A stretch of DNA of 55,441 nucleotides from JASHSH01 sp036490215 (GCA_036490215.1 DASXEH010000024.1:1-55441); one strand, 5' to 3'. Counted from the first letter of the stretch, positions 46,801 to 53,797 are shown. The notes: generated from the sequence alone by a model not told the origin. Program-made: numbers and translations.

Positions 46801-47686
46801 CGTCACCTTGCGCGTCTCCGGCTTTTTCCGCGATGCGTTCCCGGTGCTGATCGATCTGTTTGATTCAGCGGTGCGCGCCGTGGCCGCGCTCGATGAGCCA
46901 GACGCGCAGAATCCACTGGCCGCGCGCGTGCGTGCCGATCGAGACGCGCTGGTCGCGGCCGGCGCCGATCCACGTGACGCCAATCGCCGCGCGGGGTTCC
47001 GCGTCTTCGGCTCGAAGCCGGGTGCCTATGGCGCAGGTCTGCAGGCCTTGATCGATGAGAAAGGCTGGGAGACGGCTGACGATCTGGCGCGCGCCTATCT
47101 CGCCTGGGGCGGCTATGCCTATGGCGACGGTGCGCAGGGTACCGCCGAGCAGGATCTCTTCGCCGCGCGGCTGACCGGCGTGCAGGCGGTGATCCAGAAT
47201 CAGGATAACCGCGAACACGATCTGCTCGACTCGGACGACTACTATCAGTTCGAGGGCGGCATGGCCGCCACGGTGAAGAGCCTCTCGGGTCAGGCGCCGG
47301 TGGTTTATCACGGCGATCATGCGCTGCCGGAACGTCCGCGCATCCGCACATTGGCCGAGGAAATCGCACGCGTCGTGCGCGGCCGGGCGGCGAATCCGAA
47401 ATGGATCGCGGGCGTGATGCGCCACGGCTATAAAGGGGCGTTCGAAATGGCGGCCACGGTGGACTATCTGTTCGCCTTCGCCGCCACCACGAATGCGGTG
47501 AAGGATCACCATTTCGACGCGGTGTTCGATGCCTATCTCGGCGACGATCAGGTGCGGCGTTTTATCGCCGAGGCCAATCCGGCGGCGCTGGCCGAGATGG
47601 AAGACCGGTTCGACGAAGCCATCGCGCGCGGGCTCTGGCATCCGCGGCGCAACGATCTGAACGAAAGACTGCGGAGCAGCCAATGA
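43877..47686 (+). CDS. cobN: Cobaltochelatase subunit CobN, with an in-frame palindromic element
   Basis: A 1269-residue large subunit of the ATP-dependent CobNST complex that inserts cobalt into hydrogenobyrinic acid a,c-diamide. The family's long magnesium-chelatase-H-like fold is recognisable throughout, for example VVQMGKHGNLEWLPGKGAAL, then SGGELAELVVAIARAPRGSA and MAATVKSLSGQAPVVYHGDH. Residues about 759-787 (NPHPNPSPQGGGASLSNPLP, then STGRGLGWG) are encoded by a family E palindromic element and are foreign to the family; the flanking MGDAWMGARPDVL and WRTYGDTVERLEALAL are normal. CobS and CobT are not in the window. It overlaps cobO by 4 bp. Confidence 0.95.
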   Translation: MHLLATTPGTISDGAEAVDLGQTPGEIVFLSAADSELACLAQALPKVPGVTLRLANLMRLQHPMSVDVYTDAVLRHAKLIAVRLLGGRGYWSYGVEQIEAIGRERDIPVVFLPGDDQPDADLASRSTVAPAAAHRLWQYLVHGGAANAEQFLRHAATLIGKDDDWREPAPLPPAGLYPPGRSLNDLRAQWIEGQPLAALTVYRASVQAGDTAVVEALLVALERRGLNVLPVFVASLKDPVAAATLAELLAAHPPDIALTTTAFAVAAPGRAMETPFAAADCPVLQVILAGTSEQQWRDSAAGLGPRDIAMNMALPEVDGRIITRAVGFKAAARRGAATECDIVTMQPVADRVDFVADLAANWTKLRRKPVAERRIALIMANYPNRDGRIGNGVGLDTPASVVDALHALAKAGYRAGDLPADGAALMSMLLAGPTNALAGRGAKLVRESILLTDYTAFFNALPQELRDAVNARWGAAEDDPHFVPGELHCGDFFLAALRFGNLVVAVQPARGYNIDPSSSYHDPALVPPHHYLAFHAWLRDQFRADAVVQMGKHGNLEWLPGKGAALSASCFPEAALGPLPHLYPFIVNDPGEGTQAKRRAQAVVIDHLTPPLTRAGSHGPLVQLERLVDEYYDAATLDPRRIKVLTDELVALLRSTGLDQDCGIAANEAIPSALKKLDNHLCELKELQIRDGLHIFGRSPSGGELAELVVAIARAPRGSAPDQASLLRALADDLALGFDPLDCVMGDAWMGARPDVLENPHPNPSPQGGGASLSNPLPSTGRGLGWGAEHNGGWRTYGDTVERLEALALSFVDGAHIPDPAWTRTAAVLAWIERSLRPAIESSGAAETNALLRGLDGRFIPPGPSGAPSRGRPEVLPTGRNFYSVDTRALPTPAAWHLGWKSAALLLDRHRQDHGEWPRAIALSAWGTSAMRTGGDDIAQALALIGVRPRWDESSRRVVGFEILPASILDRPRVDVTLRVSGFFRDAFPVLIDLFDSAVRAVAALDEPDAQNPLAARVRADRDALVAAGADPRDANRRAGFRVFGSKPGAYGAGLQALIDEKGWETADDLARAYLAWGGYAYGDGAQGTAEQDLFAARLTGVQAVIQNQDNREHDLLDSDDYYQFEGGMAATVKSLSGQAPVVYHGDHALPERPRIRTLAEEIARVVRGRAANPKWIAGVMRHGYKGAFEMAATVDYLFAFAATTNAVKDHHFDAVFDAYLGDDQVRRFIAEANPAALAEMEDRFDEAIARGLWHPRRNDLNERLRSSQ
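46153..46237. repeat. Palindromic element, family E copy 2, in frame inside cobN
   Basis: The outer arms CCCCACCCCAACCCCTCCCC and GGGGAGGGGTTTGGGGTGGG are near-complementary, with inner hairpins CCTCCCCGCAAGGGGGAGG and CCCCTCCCCTCGACGGGGAG. The whole element is read in the cobN frame without a stop. Confidence 0.85.
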
Positions 47687-48294
47687 AGGGCATGAACGAA
47701 GACAGCACCGTCCATCACGACAAGATGGTCAAGAAGAAGGCTGCGCGCGACCGCATGATGGAAAAGAAGACGGTCGAGAAGGGTCTGCTGATCGTTCACA
47801 CCGGCACAGGCAAGGGCAAGTCCACCGCGGCTTTCGGTATGGTGTTGCGCCATGTCGGCCATGGCAAGAAAGTCGGTGTGGTGCAGTTTATCAAAGGTGC
47901 TTGGGACACAGCCGAACGCCGCGTGTTCGAGCGCTTTGCCGATCTCGTCACCTTCAAGGCGATGGGCGAGGGTTTCACCTGGGAGACGCAGGATCGCGAG
48001 CGCGACATCGCCGCGGCTGCGCGCGCGTGGGACGAGGCCAAGCGTATGCTGGCCAGCCCTGAAATTGCCATGGTTGTCCTGGATGAGTTAAATGTGGCCA
48101 TCCGTTATGGCTATGTCGACGAGGGGATGGTGCTGGCGGCCGTGGCTGGCCGGCCCGAGGGGCAGCATGTGGTGATCACCGGGCGCGGCGCGTCGGAGGC
48201 CTTGATCGCCGCCGCCGATCTGGCGACCGAGATGAACCTGCTCAAACATCCGTTCCGCGATGGCGTGAAGGCTCAACCGGGAGTGGAATTCTAA
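47683..48294 (+). CDS. cobO: Cob(I)yrinic acid a,c-diamide adenosyltransferase
   Basis: A 203-residue BtuR-type ATP:corrinoid adenosyltransferase that adds the upper adenosyl ligand. The P-loop is HTGTGKGKSTAAFGMVLRHV near residues 39-58, VGVVQFIKGAWDTAERRVFE follows, and VVLDELNVAIRYGYVD and GRPEGQHVVITGRGA are family motifs. A Lys-rich N-terminal extension (MVKKKAARDRMMEKKTVEKG) precedes it. Its ATG overlaps the cobN stop (ATGA), and the SYLF gene begins 3 bp after it. Confidence 0.95.
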   Translation: MKGMNEDSTVHHDKMVKKKAARDRMMEKKTVEKGLLIVHTGTGKGKSTAAFGMVLRHVGHGKKVGVVQFIKGAWDTAERRVFERFADLVTFKAMGEGFTWETQDRERDIAAAARAWDEAKRMLASPEIAMVVLDELNVAIRYGYVDEGMVLAAVAGRPEGQHVVITGRGASEALIAAADLATEMNLLKHPFRDGVKAQPGVEF

Positions 48295-48296
48295 CA

Positions 48297-48983
48297 ATGA
48301 GAAACCGCATCCTCGCGCTGCTGGCGTTGCTCACGGCCGCGTTCGTGCTGCCGCAACAGGCCGCGCATGCCCAGGCCGGCATCGACCAACAGCAGACGAT
48401 CAACAAAGCGCTGGGCACGGTCGAGCGGCTGCGCACGCAGCAGAATTTCAAAGCCGACTTCAACGCCGATCTGGCGCGCGCGCGCGGCGTGTTGGTGGTG
48501 CCCGATCTCTACAAGGCCGGCTTCATCCTCGGTGGGCAGTTCGGCAATGGCGCGCTTCTGGTGCGCCAGCAGAACGGCACCTTCAGCTATCCCGCCTTCT
48601 ACACGCTCTCGGGCGGCAGCATCGGTTTGCAGATCGGTGCCGAAGATGTGTCGATCGTCTTCCTGGTGATGACCGAGAATGGTTTGAACGCGCTGATGCA
48701 GAACAAGTTCAAGATCGGCGCCGAAGCGCAGGCGGCGCTGGCCGTGGTGGGCGGCGGGGTGGAAGGCAACACCACCAGCAATGGCGGCGTGGATATCAAA
48801 GCCTATGCGCTGGGCGCGATCGGCCTCTATGGCAGCCTGTCGCTGGAAGGTGCGGTGATCGCGCCGCGCGATACGTGGAACGAGGCGTATTACGGCAAAC
48901 CCGTTGCCGCGCATGACGTGGCGTTCAGCAACGCGGCACAAAATCCGGAAGCCGACCGGCTGCGCGACTTCCTTGCCCACTGA
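48297..48983 (+). CDS. Lipid-binding SYLF-domain protein (YSC84-like), exported
   Basis: A 228-residue periplasmic protein. The signal peptide is MRNRILALLALLTAAFVLPQ followed by QAAHAQA. The SYLF domain follows: RARGVLVVPDLYKAGFILGG, then QFGNGALLVRQQNGTFSYPA and FYTLSGGSIGLQIGAEDVSI. SYLF proteins bind phosphoinositides in eukaryotes; the bacterial function is unknown. It is 3 bp after cobO, and its 3' end overlaps the cobQ start region, so it is translated within the B12 operon. No link to cobalamin is known, which makes its position notable. Confidence 0.88.
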   Translation: MRNRILALLALLTAAFVLPQQAAHAQAGIDQQQTINKALGTVERLRTQQNFKADFNADLARARGVLVVPDLYKAGFILGGQFGNGALLVRQQNGTFSYPAFYTLSGGSIGLQIGAEDVSIVFLVMTENGLNALMQNKFKIGAEAQAALAVVGGGVEGNTTSNGGVDIKAYALGAIGLYGSLSLEGAVIAPRDTWNEAYYGKPVAAHDVAFSNAAQNPEADRLRDFLAH

Positions 48984-50688
48984 GCGCAAAGGCCCGCATC
49001 GCGTCGAAGGGCTCACGCCGGCCCTGATGATTCAGGGCACCGGCTCGCATGTCGGCAAATCGCTGGTGGTGGCGGGCCTCTGCCGCGCCTTCACGCGCCG
49101 CGGGCTGAAGGTGGCGCCGTTCAAGCCGCAGAACATGTCGAACAACGCCGCCGTCACCGCCGATGGCGGCGAGATCGGCCGCGCCCAGGCGCTGCAGGCG
49201 CGCGCCTGCGGCATTCCGGCCAGCCGCCATATGAACCCGATCCTGCTGAAGCCTGAAGGCGAAGGCGTGGCGCAGCTTATCGTGCAAGGCAAGCGCGAGG
49301 CACGGATGGGCGCGATGGCCTTTCATGCGAAGAAGCCGAGCCTGATGCCGCGCATTATGGAAAGCTTCAACGACGTGTCTAAGGACCGCGATCTGGTTCT
49401 CGTCGAAGGCGCGGGCAGCCCGGCCGAGATCAATCTGCGTGCCGGCGACATCGCCAATATGGGTTTCGCCGAAGAGGCCAATCTGCCGGTGGTGATCGTG
49501 GCCGATATCGATCGCGGCGGCGCCATCGCGTCCCTTGTCGGCACCCAGGCGCTGCTCGATTTCGGCGAGCGCATGCGCGTGCGCGGCATCATCATCAACA
49601 AATTCCGCGGCGATGTGCGCCTGTTCGAACCCGCGCTGGACCTGATCGCCGGCCGCACCGGCTGGCGCAGCTTCGGCGTGCTGCCGTGGTTTGATGGCGC
49701 GTCACGCCTTCCCGACGAAGACTCCGTCGCTCTTTCCTCTCCCGTCATTCCCGCGAACGCGGGAATCCAGGGGCCGTCTCCCGGGGAAACGGCTCTGGAC
49801 TCCCGCCTGCGTGGGAGTGACGAAGAAAAAAGACCAATCAAAATCGCCGTTCTCAAACTCCCGCGCATCGCCAATTTCGACGATCTCGATCCGCTGCGCG
49901 CCGAGGCCGATGTGAAACTCGACTTCATTGCGCCCGGCACGGCGATTCCGGGCGATGCCGATCTGGTGATCATTCCCGGCTCAAAGGCCACCATCGCCGA
50001 TCTGCATGCGCTGCGCGAAACCGGCTGGCATATCGATCTCGCCGCGCATCATCGCCGCGGCGGTCGCATCCTCGGCATCTGCGCGGGCTATCAGATGCTG
50101 GGCCGCAGCGTGGCCGATCCCGGCGGCGTCGAAGGCCCGCCGGAAACCGTGCCCGGCCTCGGCCTGCTCGATGTGACCACGGTGATGGCGACAGAGAAGA
50201 CGCTGCGCGCGGTGGTTGGCGAAGCGCTCGGCCAGTCGATCGCCGGCTACGAAATGCATATGGGCGTCACATCGGGCGCCGACGCCGCGCGGCCGATGGC
50301 GATGTTGAATGCAGCGAGCGTTGGCGAAGTCCCCCCCATCCTAACCTTCCCCCTCCAGGGGGGAAGGAACTCTGTTTCTTCACCCTCCCCCCTTGAGGGG
50401 GAGGGAGGGGTGGGGGGTATGCACCCCGAAGGCGCCGTCTCGCGCGATGGACTCGTCATGGGCTGCACCATCCACGGGCTGTTCGCGTCAGACGCCTATC
50501 GCCGCGCCTTCCTGGCCACGCTACGTCCAGATCGCACGTCGTCACTCAGCTACGAAGCGATGATCGAAGACACGCTCGACGCGCTGGCCGCGCATCTGGA
50601 AAAGCATCTCGATCTCGACGGGCTGCTCGCTGCCGCGAAAGGCGAGCGCGGGGAGTTGTCGTTGGAAGTGCCGCGAGTGCGAGGGTAA
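48973..50688 (+). CDS. cobQ: Cobyric acid synthase, with two in-frame palindromic elements
   Basis: About 571 residues; the usual length is about 485. The enzyme amidates four side chains of adenosylcobyrinic acid a,c-diamide. The N-terminal P-loop region is MIQGTGSHVGKSLVVAGLCR. The C-terminal glutamine amidotransferase has its Cys in ILGICAGYQMLG and its His in CTIHGLFASDAYR. Two foreign stretches explain the extra length. Residues about 257-284 (VIPANAGIQGPSPGETALDS then RLRGSDEE) come from a family B element. Residues about 453-482 (PPILTFPLQGGRNSVSSPSP then LEGEGGVGG) come from a family E element. The start is uncertain: TTG 48973 overlaps the SYLF gene; an ATG at 49027 or a TTG at 48904 are alternatives. 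Confidence 0.93.
   Translation: MPTERKGPHRVEGLTPALMIQGTGSHVGKSLVVAGLCRAFTRRGLKVAPFKPQNMSNNAAVTADGGEIGRAQALQARACGIPASRHMNPILLKPEGEGVAQLIVQGKREARMGAMAFHAKKPSLMPRIMESFNDVSKDRDLVLVEGAGSPAEINLRAGDIANMGFAEEANLPVVIVADIDRGGAIASLVGTQALLDFGERMRVRGIIINKFRGDVRLFEPALDLIAGRTGWRSFGVLPWFDGASRLPDEDSVALSSPVIPANAGIQGPSPGETALDSRLRGSDEEKRPIKIAVLKLPRIANFDDLDPLRAEADVKLDFIAPGTAIPGDADLVIIPGSKATIADLHALRETGWHIDLAAHHRRGGRILGICAGYQMLGRSVADPGGVEGPPETVPGLGLLDVTTVMATEKTLRAVVGEALGQSIAGYEMHMGVTSGADAARPMAMLNAASVGEVPPILTFPLQGGRNSVSSPSPLEGEGGVGGMHPEGAVSRDGLVMGCTIHGLFASDAYRRAFLATLRPDRTSSLSYEAMIEDTLDALAAHLEKHLDLDGLLAAAKGERGELSLEVPRVRG
49743..49822. repeat. Palindromic element, family B copy 2, in frame inside cobQ
   Basis: It runs from CGTCATTCCCGCGAACGCGG to CTCCCGCCTGCGTGGGAGTG followed by ACG. 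It has the same structure as 43778-43852 and encodes VIPANAGIQ...LDSRLRGSDE. It falls in the linker between the synthetase and amidotransferase domains. Confidence 0.85.
50331..50418. repeat. Palindromic element, family E copy 3, in frame inside cobQ
   Basis: The first hairpin is CCTTCCCCCTCCAGGGGGGA then AGG, and the second CCCTCCCCCCTTGAGGGGGA then GGG. Outer arms are CCCCCC and GGGGTGGGGGG. It lies in the amidotransferase domain, upstream of the catalytic His segment. Confidence 0.85.
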
Positions 50689-50706
50689 AGACCCTTAGCT
50701 CTCTCA

Positions 50707-50786
50707 CGTCATGGCCGGGCTTGACCCGGCCATCCGCGACTTTTTGTTCTAAGGCGTGGATACCCGGCACAAGGCCGGGCATGACG
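50707..50786. repeat. Palindromic element, family A copy 5
   Basis: It runs from CGTCATGGCCGGGCTTGACC to AAGGCCGGGCATGACG. It lies between the convergent cobQ and cobD genes and may serve as a bidirectional terminator. Confidence 0.85.
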
Positions 50787-50806
50787 AAGAAGAGAAGAAT
50801 AGACCC

Positions 50807-51811
50807 TCACCCCTCCAACAACACCAGCCCCACCACCAGCCCCGCATTGAGCAAACACGCCACCGCCAACATGAACAGCGAGGCGTGGATGTCGCCCGGT
50901 GTCGCGCGGGCGCGGCCGGCGCCGATCCAGCCGTGGTCGACGATCTCGTTGTCGTAGCGGCGCGGGCCCGCGAGCGCGAGATCGAGCGCGCCGGCCATCG
51001 CGGCTTCGGGCCAGCCGGCATTGGGCGAGTCGTGCTTGCCGTGATCCTTCCACATGGTGCGCCAGGCCAGCCGCGGCCGTCCGCGCGGCACGAACAGCGC
51101 TGCGATCACCAGCAGCAGCGCGGCCAGGCGCGAGGGGATCAGCATCATCGCGTCGTCGAGCCGCGCCGCCACCATGCCGAAGAAGAGATACTGCTCGCTG
51201 CGATGGCCGATCATGCTGTCCAATGTATTTACTGTTTTGCAGGCCAGCAGCCCGGGAAAGCCGAACAGCACATACCAGAACACCGGCCCCACCACGCCGT
51301 CGGCGAAACTTTCGGCGCAGCTTTCGATTGCCGCGCGCGCCACGCCATGGGTGTCGAGCGCCTGCGGGCTGCGGCCGACGATCAGCGCCACCGCCTTGCG
51401 CCCGCCATCCACGCCGTCTTTCTCCAGCGCCTTGGCCACGCGCCGCACATGAACGAACAGGCTCTGCTGCGCGAGCAACATCCACACCAGGGCCAACTCC
51501 ACCGCCCAGCCCCAGTCCCAATGGCGGCGCAGCTCGGTCACGCCATAGCCGAGGCACACCGCGGCCACCGTCATCCCGCCGCCCACCAGCGCGCCGCGCA
51601 CCAGCCGGTCGCGATTGCCGCGCCGTTGGCGGTTGAGCTTGCGTTCCAAGAACCCAGCCACGCCGCCGATGATCGCCACCGGATGGGGCAGAAACCGCCA
51701 CAGCCAGCGCGGATCGCCGATCACCGCGTCGATCGCGATGGCCGCCAGCAGGATCACCAGCGGATGGATCGGACCGCCCTGGGCGTAAAAGGGAAACATG
51801 GGCCTGAGCAT
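50807..51811 (-). CDS. cobD: Adenosylcobinamide-phosphate synthase (CobD/CbiB)
   Basis: A 334-residue membrane protein that attaches aminopropanol or its phosphate to adenosylcobyric acid. Family motifs are DAVIGDPRWLWRFLPHPVAI at the N-terminus, ARAAIESCAESFADGVVGPV in the middle, and NTLDSMIGHRSEQYLFFGMV. Several hydrophobic helices are present. It is on the strand opposite to the other plus-strand cob genes. The ATG at 51811 or an in-frame ATG at 51799 could be used. Confidence 0.94.
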   Translation of the reverse strand: MLRPMFPFYAQGGPIHPLVILLAAIAIDAVIGDPRWLWRFLPHPVAIIGGVAGFLERKLNRQRRGNRDRLVRGALVGGGMTVAAVCLGYGVTELRRHWDWGWAVELALVWMLLAQQSLFVHVRRVAKALEKDGVDGGRKAVALIVGRSPQALDTHGVARAAIESCAESFADGVVGPVFWYVLFGFPGLLACKTVNTLDSMIGHRSEQYLFFGMVAARLDDAMMLIPSRLAALLLVIAALFVPRGRPRLAWRTMWKDHGKHDSPNAGWPEAAMAGALDLALAGPRRYDNEIVDHGWIGAGRARATPGDIHASLFMLAVACLLNAGLVVGLVLLEG

Positions 51812-51857
51812 GCGCCGGGTGAATCCGGGGCGTCAATCGGCTGGGCTTCGCTAAATG

Positions 51858-51947
51858 TCATGCTTCGAGGCGCGTTCCGCGCATCTCAGTATGAGGACTA
51901 TTTTAAAAACCTCATCCTGAGGTGGCGCGTGGCGCCCTCGAAGGATG
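51858..51947. repeat. Palindromic element, family D copy 2
   Basis: It is the reverse orientation of the copy at 38391: TCATGCTTCGAGGCGCG first, then an AT-rich TTTTAAAAAC centre, then CCTCATCCTGAGG and CCTCGAAGGATG. It is in the divergent gap between cobD and cbiX. Confidence 0.75.
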
Positions 51948-52014
51948 GGCCGTTTCCTGGAATGCCTGTTTGCCGCCTCCCGGCCGCAGCCCTATAGTGC
52001 CCTCCCGCCGCCCG

Positions 52015-52089
52015 GAGGCAGTGACCAGGCGGTCCCAACCGCGCCCTTTGCCGTAGCGAAGGGCGACGCCCAGAGGCAAGGACCAGGCG
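52015..52089 (+). repeat. Direct repeat in the cbiX leader
   Basis: GAGGCA-GT-GACCAGGCG (52015-52031) and GAGGCA-AG-GACCAGGCG (52073-52089) are direct repeats 58 bp apart, matching at 15 of 17 positions. The second copy contains the AAGGA ribosome-binding site of cbiX. Between them lie short hairpins such as GCGGT-CCCA-ACCGC and CGCCCTT...AAGGGCG. The role is unknown. Confidence 0.6.
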
Positions 52090-52090
52090 C

Positions 52091-53062
52091 ATGCAATCTC
52101 CCTCCGCCGTGATGATTTGCGGCCATGGCAGCCGCGATATCGATGCGGTTCGCGAGTTCAACGAGATGGTGGCGCTGCTGCGCGGCCGCCTGCCCGGTCG
52201 CGCGTTGGAAAGCGGCTTCCTCGAATTCGCGCGGCCGACCATCGGCGAAGGCTTCGCCAAGCTGGCCGAGGGCGGGGCGCGTTCGGTGATGGCGCTGCCG
52301 GCGATGTTGTTCGCGGCGACTCATGTGAAGAACGATCTGCCCTGGGAGGTGAACAGCTTTCACGCCGCCCATCCCGATGTGGCCGTGACCTTCGGCCGCG
52401 ATCTGTCGGTCGAGTTGAAATTGCTGCGCGCGGCTTCGGCGCGGATCGAAGCCGCCGAGATGGCATCGACCAAGAAGATCGCGCGCACGGACACGCTGCT
52501 CCTGGTTGTGGGGCGTGGCACCAACGATCCCGATGCCAATTCCAACATCGCGAAAGTGGCGCGCATGCTGTGGGAAGGTATGGGCTTCGGCTGGGCCGAG
52601 GCCGCGTTCTCCGGTGTGGCCACGCCGCTGGTCGATGCCGCGCTCGACAAGGCCGCCAAGCTCGGCTTCGCGCGCATCATCGTGTTCCCCTATTTCCTGT
52701 TCACCGGCGTGCTGGTGAAACGCATCTATGCCTGGACCGACGAAGCCGCCGCGCGCCATCCCGGTATCGAATTCCTCAAGGCCGGTTATCTCTCGCATCA
52801 TCCGCTGGTGATCGAGACCTTCCTCGAACGCCTGGCCGAGGCCGAGCAGGGCAGTCCAGCGATGAACTGCCAGTTCTGCAAATACCGCGAACAGGCGGTG
52901 GGCTATGAGACCGAAGTCGGCGCGGTACAGGCCGGGCATCATCACCATGTGCGCGGCATCGGTACGGACGATCGCGCAGGCGATCGTGATCATGACCACG
53001 ATCATGGCCACGATCATGGCCATAGCCACACGCATCACCACCACGGTCATTCGCACAAGTAA
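52091..53062 (+). CDS. cbiX: Sirohydrochlorin cobaltochelatase (CbiX, long form)
   Basis: A 323-residue class II chelatase. Two CbiX-type halves are visible: AVMICGHGSRDIDAVREFNE with MLFAATHVKNDLP, and LLLVVGRGTNDPDANSNIAK with RIIVFPYFLFTGVLVKRI. The C-terminus has MNCQFC (Met258, Cys260, Cys263), the MxCxxC pattern reported to ligate a 4Fe-4S cluster in Bacillus megaterium CbiX, then a tail very rich in His and Asp that could hold cobalt or nickel. CbiX inserts cobalt early, into sirohydrochlorin. It starts the second plus-strand cob operon; cobH follows 9 bp later. Confidence 0.93.
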   Translation: MQSPSAVMICGHGSRDIDAVREFNEMVALLRGRLPGRALESGFLEFARPTIGEGFAKLAEGGARSVMALPAMLFAATHVKNDLPWEVNSFHAAHPDVAVTFGRDLSVELKLLRAASARIEAAEMASTKKIARTDTLLLVVGRGTNDPDANSNIAKVARMLWEGMGFGWAEAAFSGVATPLVDAALDKAAKLGFARIIVFPYFLFTGVLVKRIYAWTDEAAARHPGIEFLKAGYLSHHPLVIETFLERLAEAEQGSPAMNCQFCKYREQAVGYETEVGAVQAGHHHHVRGIGTDDRAGDRDHDHDHGHDHGHSHTHHHHGHSHK

Positions 53063-53071
53063 GAGGTGACT

Positions 53072-53797
53072 GTGTCGCGCGACCATCGCCCCCCATCCCC
53101 ACCTTCCCCCTCAAGGGGGGAAGGAGTCGCACCTATTCCCTCCCCCCTTGAGGGGGAGGGGAAGGGTGGGGGGTATCTCAAATCCGCCGATGCGATCTAC
53201 GCCAAATCCTTCGCGATCATCCGCGCCGAGGCCGATCTGTCGCGCTTTGCCGGTGCGATGGAGTCGGTGGCGCTGCGCGTGATCCATGCGTGCGGCGATC
53301 CGGCGATTGCGGCCGACCTCGTCTTTTCGCCCGGTGCAGCCGACGAAGGCAGCGAAGCGCTGTATCGGCGCGCGACCGTTCTGGTCGATGCGGCGATGGT
53401 GGCGCATGGTATCGTTCCCGTGCACCTGCCGCGTGCCAATAAAGTCGTGTGCATGCTGCACGATCAACGCACCGCGCCACGCGCCGAGCGCCTGGGCATG
53501 ACGCGCTCGGCCGCCGCCGTGGATCTGTGGGACGAGTGGCTGGCCGGCGCGGTGGTGGCCATCGGCAATGCGCCGACGGCACTGTTCCATCTGCTGGAGC
53601 GGATTCGTGAGGGTGCGCCGAAGCCGGCCTTGATCCTGGGATTCGCCGTCGGCTTCGTCGGCGCGGCTGAATCGAAGCAGGCCTTGATCGAGTCGGGCCT
53701 GCCCTATATTGCGCTCCAAGGCCGGCGCGGCGGCAGCGGCATGGCAGCGGCAGCGGTCAACGCGCTCGGCCGCGTCGCCCAAGGAAACGTCCCATGA
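53072..53797 (+). CDS. cobH: Precorrin-8X methylmutase with an in-frame N-terminal palindromic element
   Basis: A 241-residue enzyme that moves the C11 methyl group to C12 to give (hydrogeno)cobyrinic acid. The conserved core starts at YLKSADAIYAKSFAIIRAEA and continues to AVGFVGAAESKQALIESGLP. The GTG at 53072 follows AAGAGG at good spacing; another GTG lies six bases earlier. Only four or so residues (SRDH) precede about 28 residues from a family E element (RPPSPPSPSRGEGVAPIPSP then LEGEGKGGG). These are absent from the normal protein, whose N-terminus would run straight into YLK. It overlaps cobL by 4 bp. Confidence 0.93.
   Translation: MSRDHRPPSPPSPSRGEGVAPIPSPLEGEGKGGGYLKSADAIYAKSFAIIRAEADLSRFAGAMESVALRVIHACGDPAIAADLVFSPGAADEGSEALYRRATVLVDAAMVAHGIVPVHLPRANKVVCMLHDQRTAPRAERLGMTRSAAAVDLWDEWLAGAVVAIGNAPTALFHLLERIREGAPKPALILGFAVGFVGAAESKQALIESGLPYIALQGRRGGSGMAAAAVNALGRVAQGNVP
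53089..53173. repeat. Palindromic element, family E copy 4, in frame at the cobH 5' end
   Basis: The first hairpin is CCTTCCCCCTCAAGGGGGGA then AGG and the second CCCTCCCCCCTTGAGGGGGA then GGG. Outer arms are CCCCCCATCCCC and GGGTGGGGGG. It is nearly identical to the cobQ copy at 50331, but its first half is read in a different frame. Confidence 0.85.

Noticed and set aside
51960..52090. A possible second cobalamin riboswitch before cbiX
   Set aside because: The GCTGCCCCCGCAACTGT core and the AGCCAGGAGACC B12 box are missing; only generic GC-rich hairpins and direct repeats are present.
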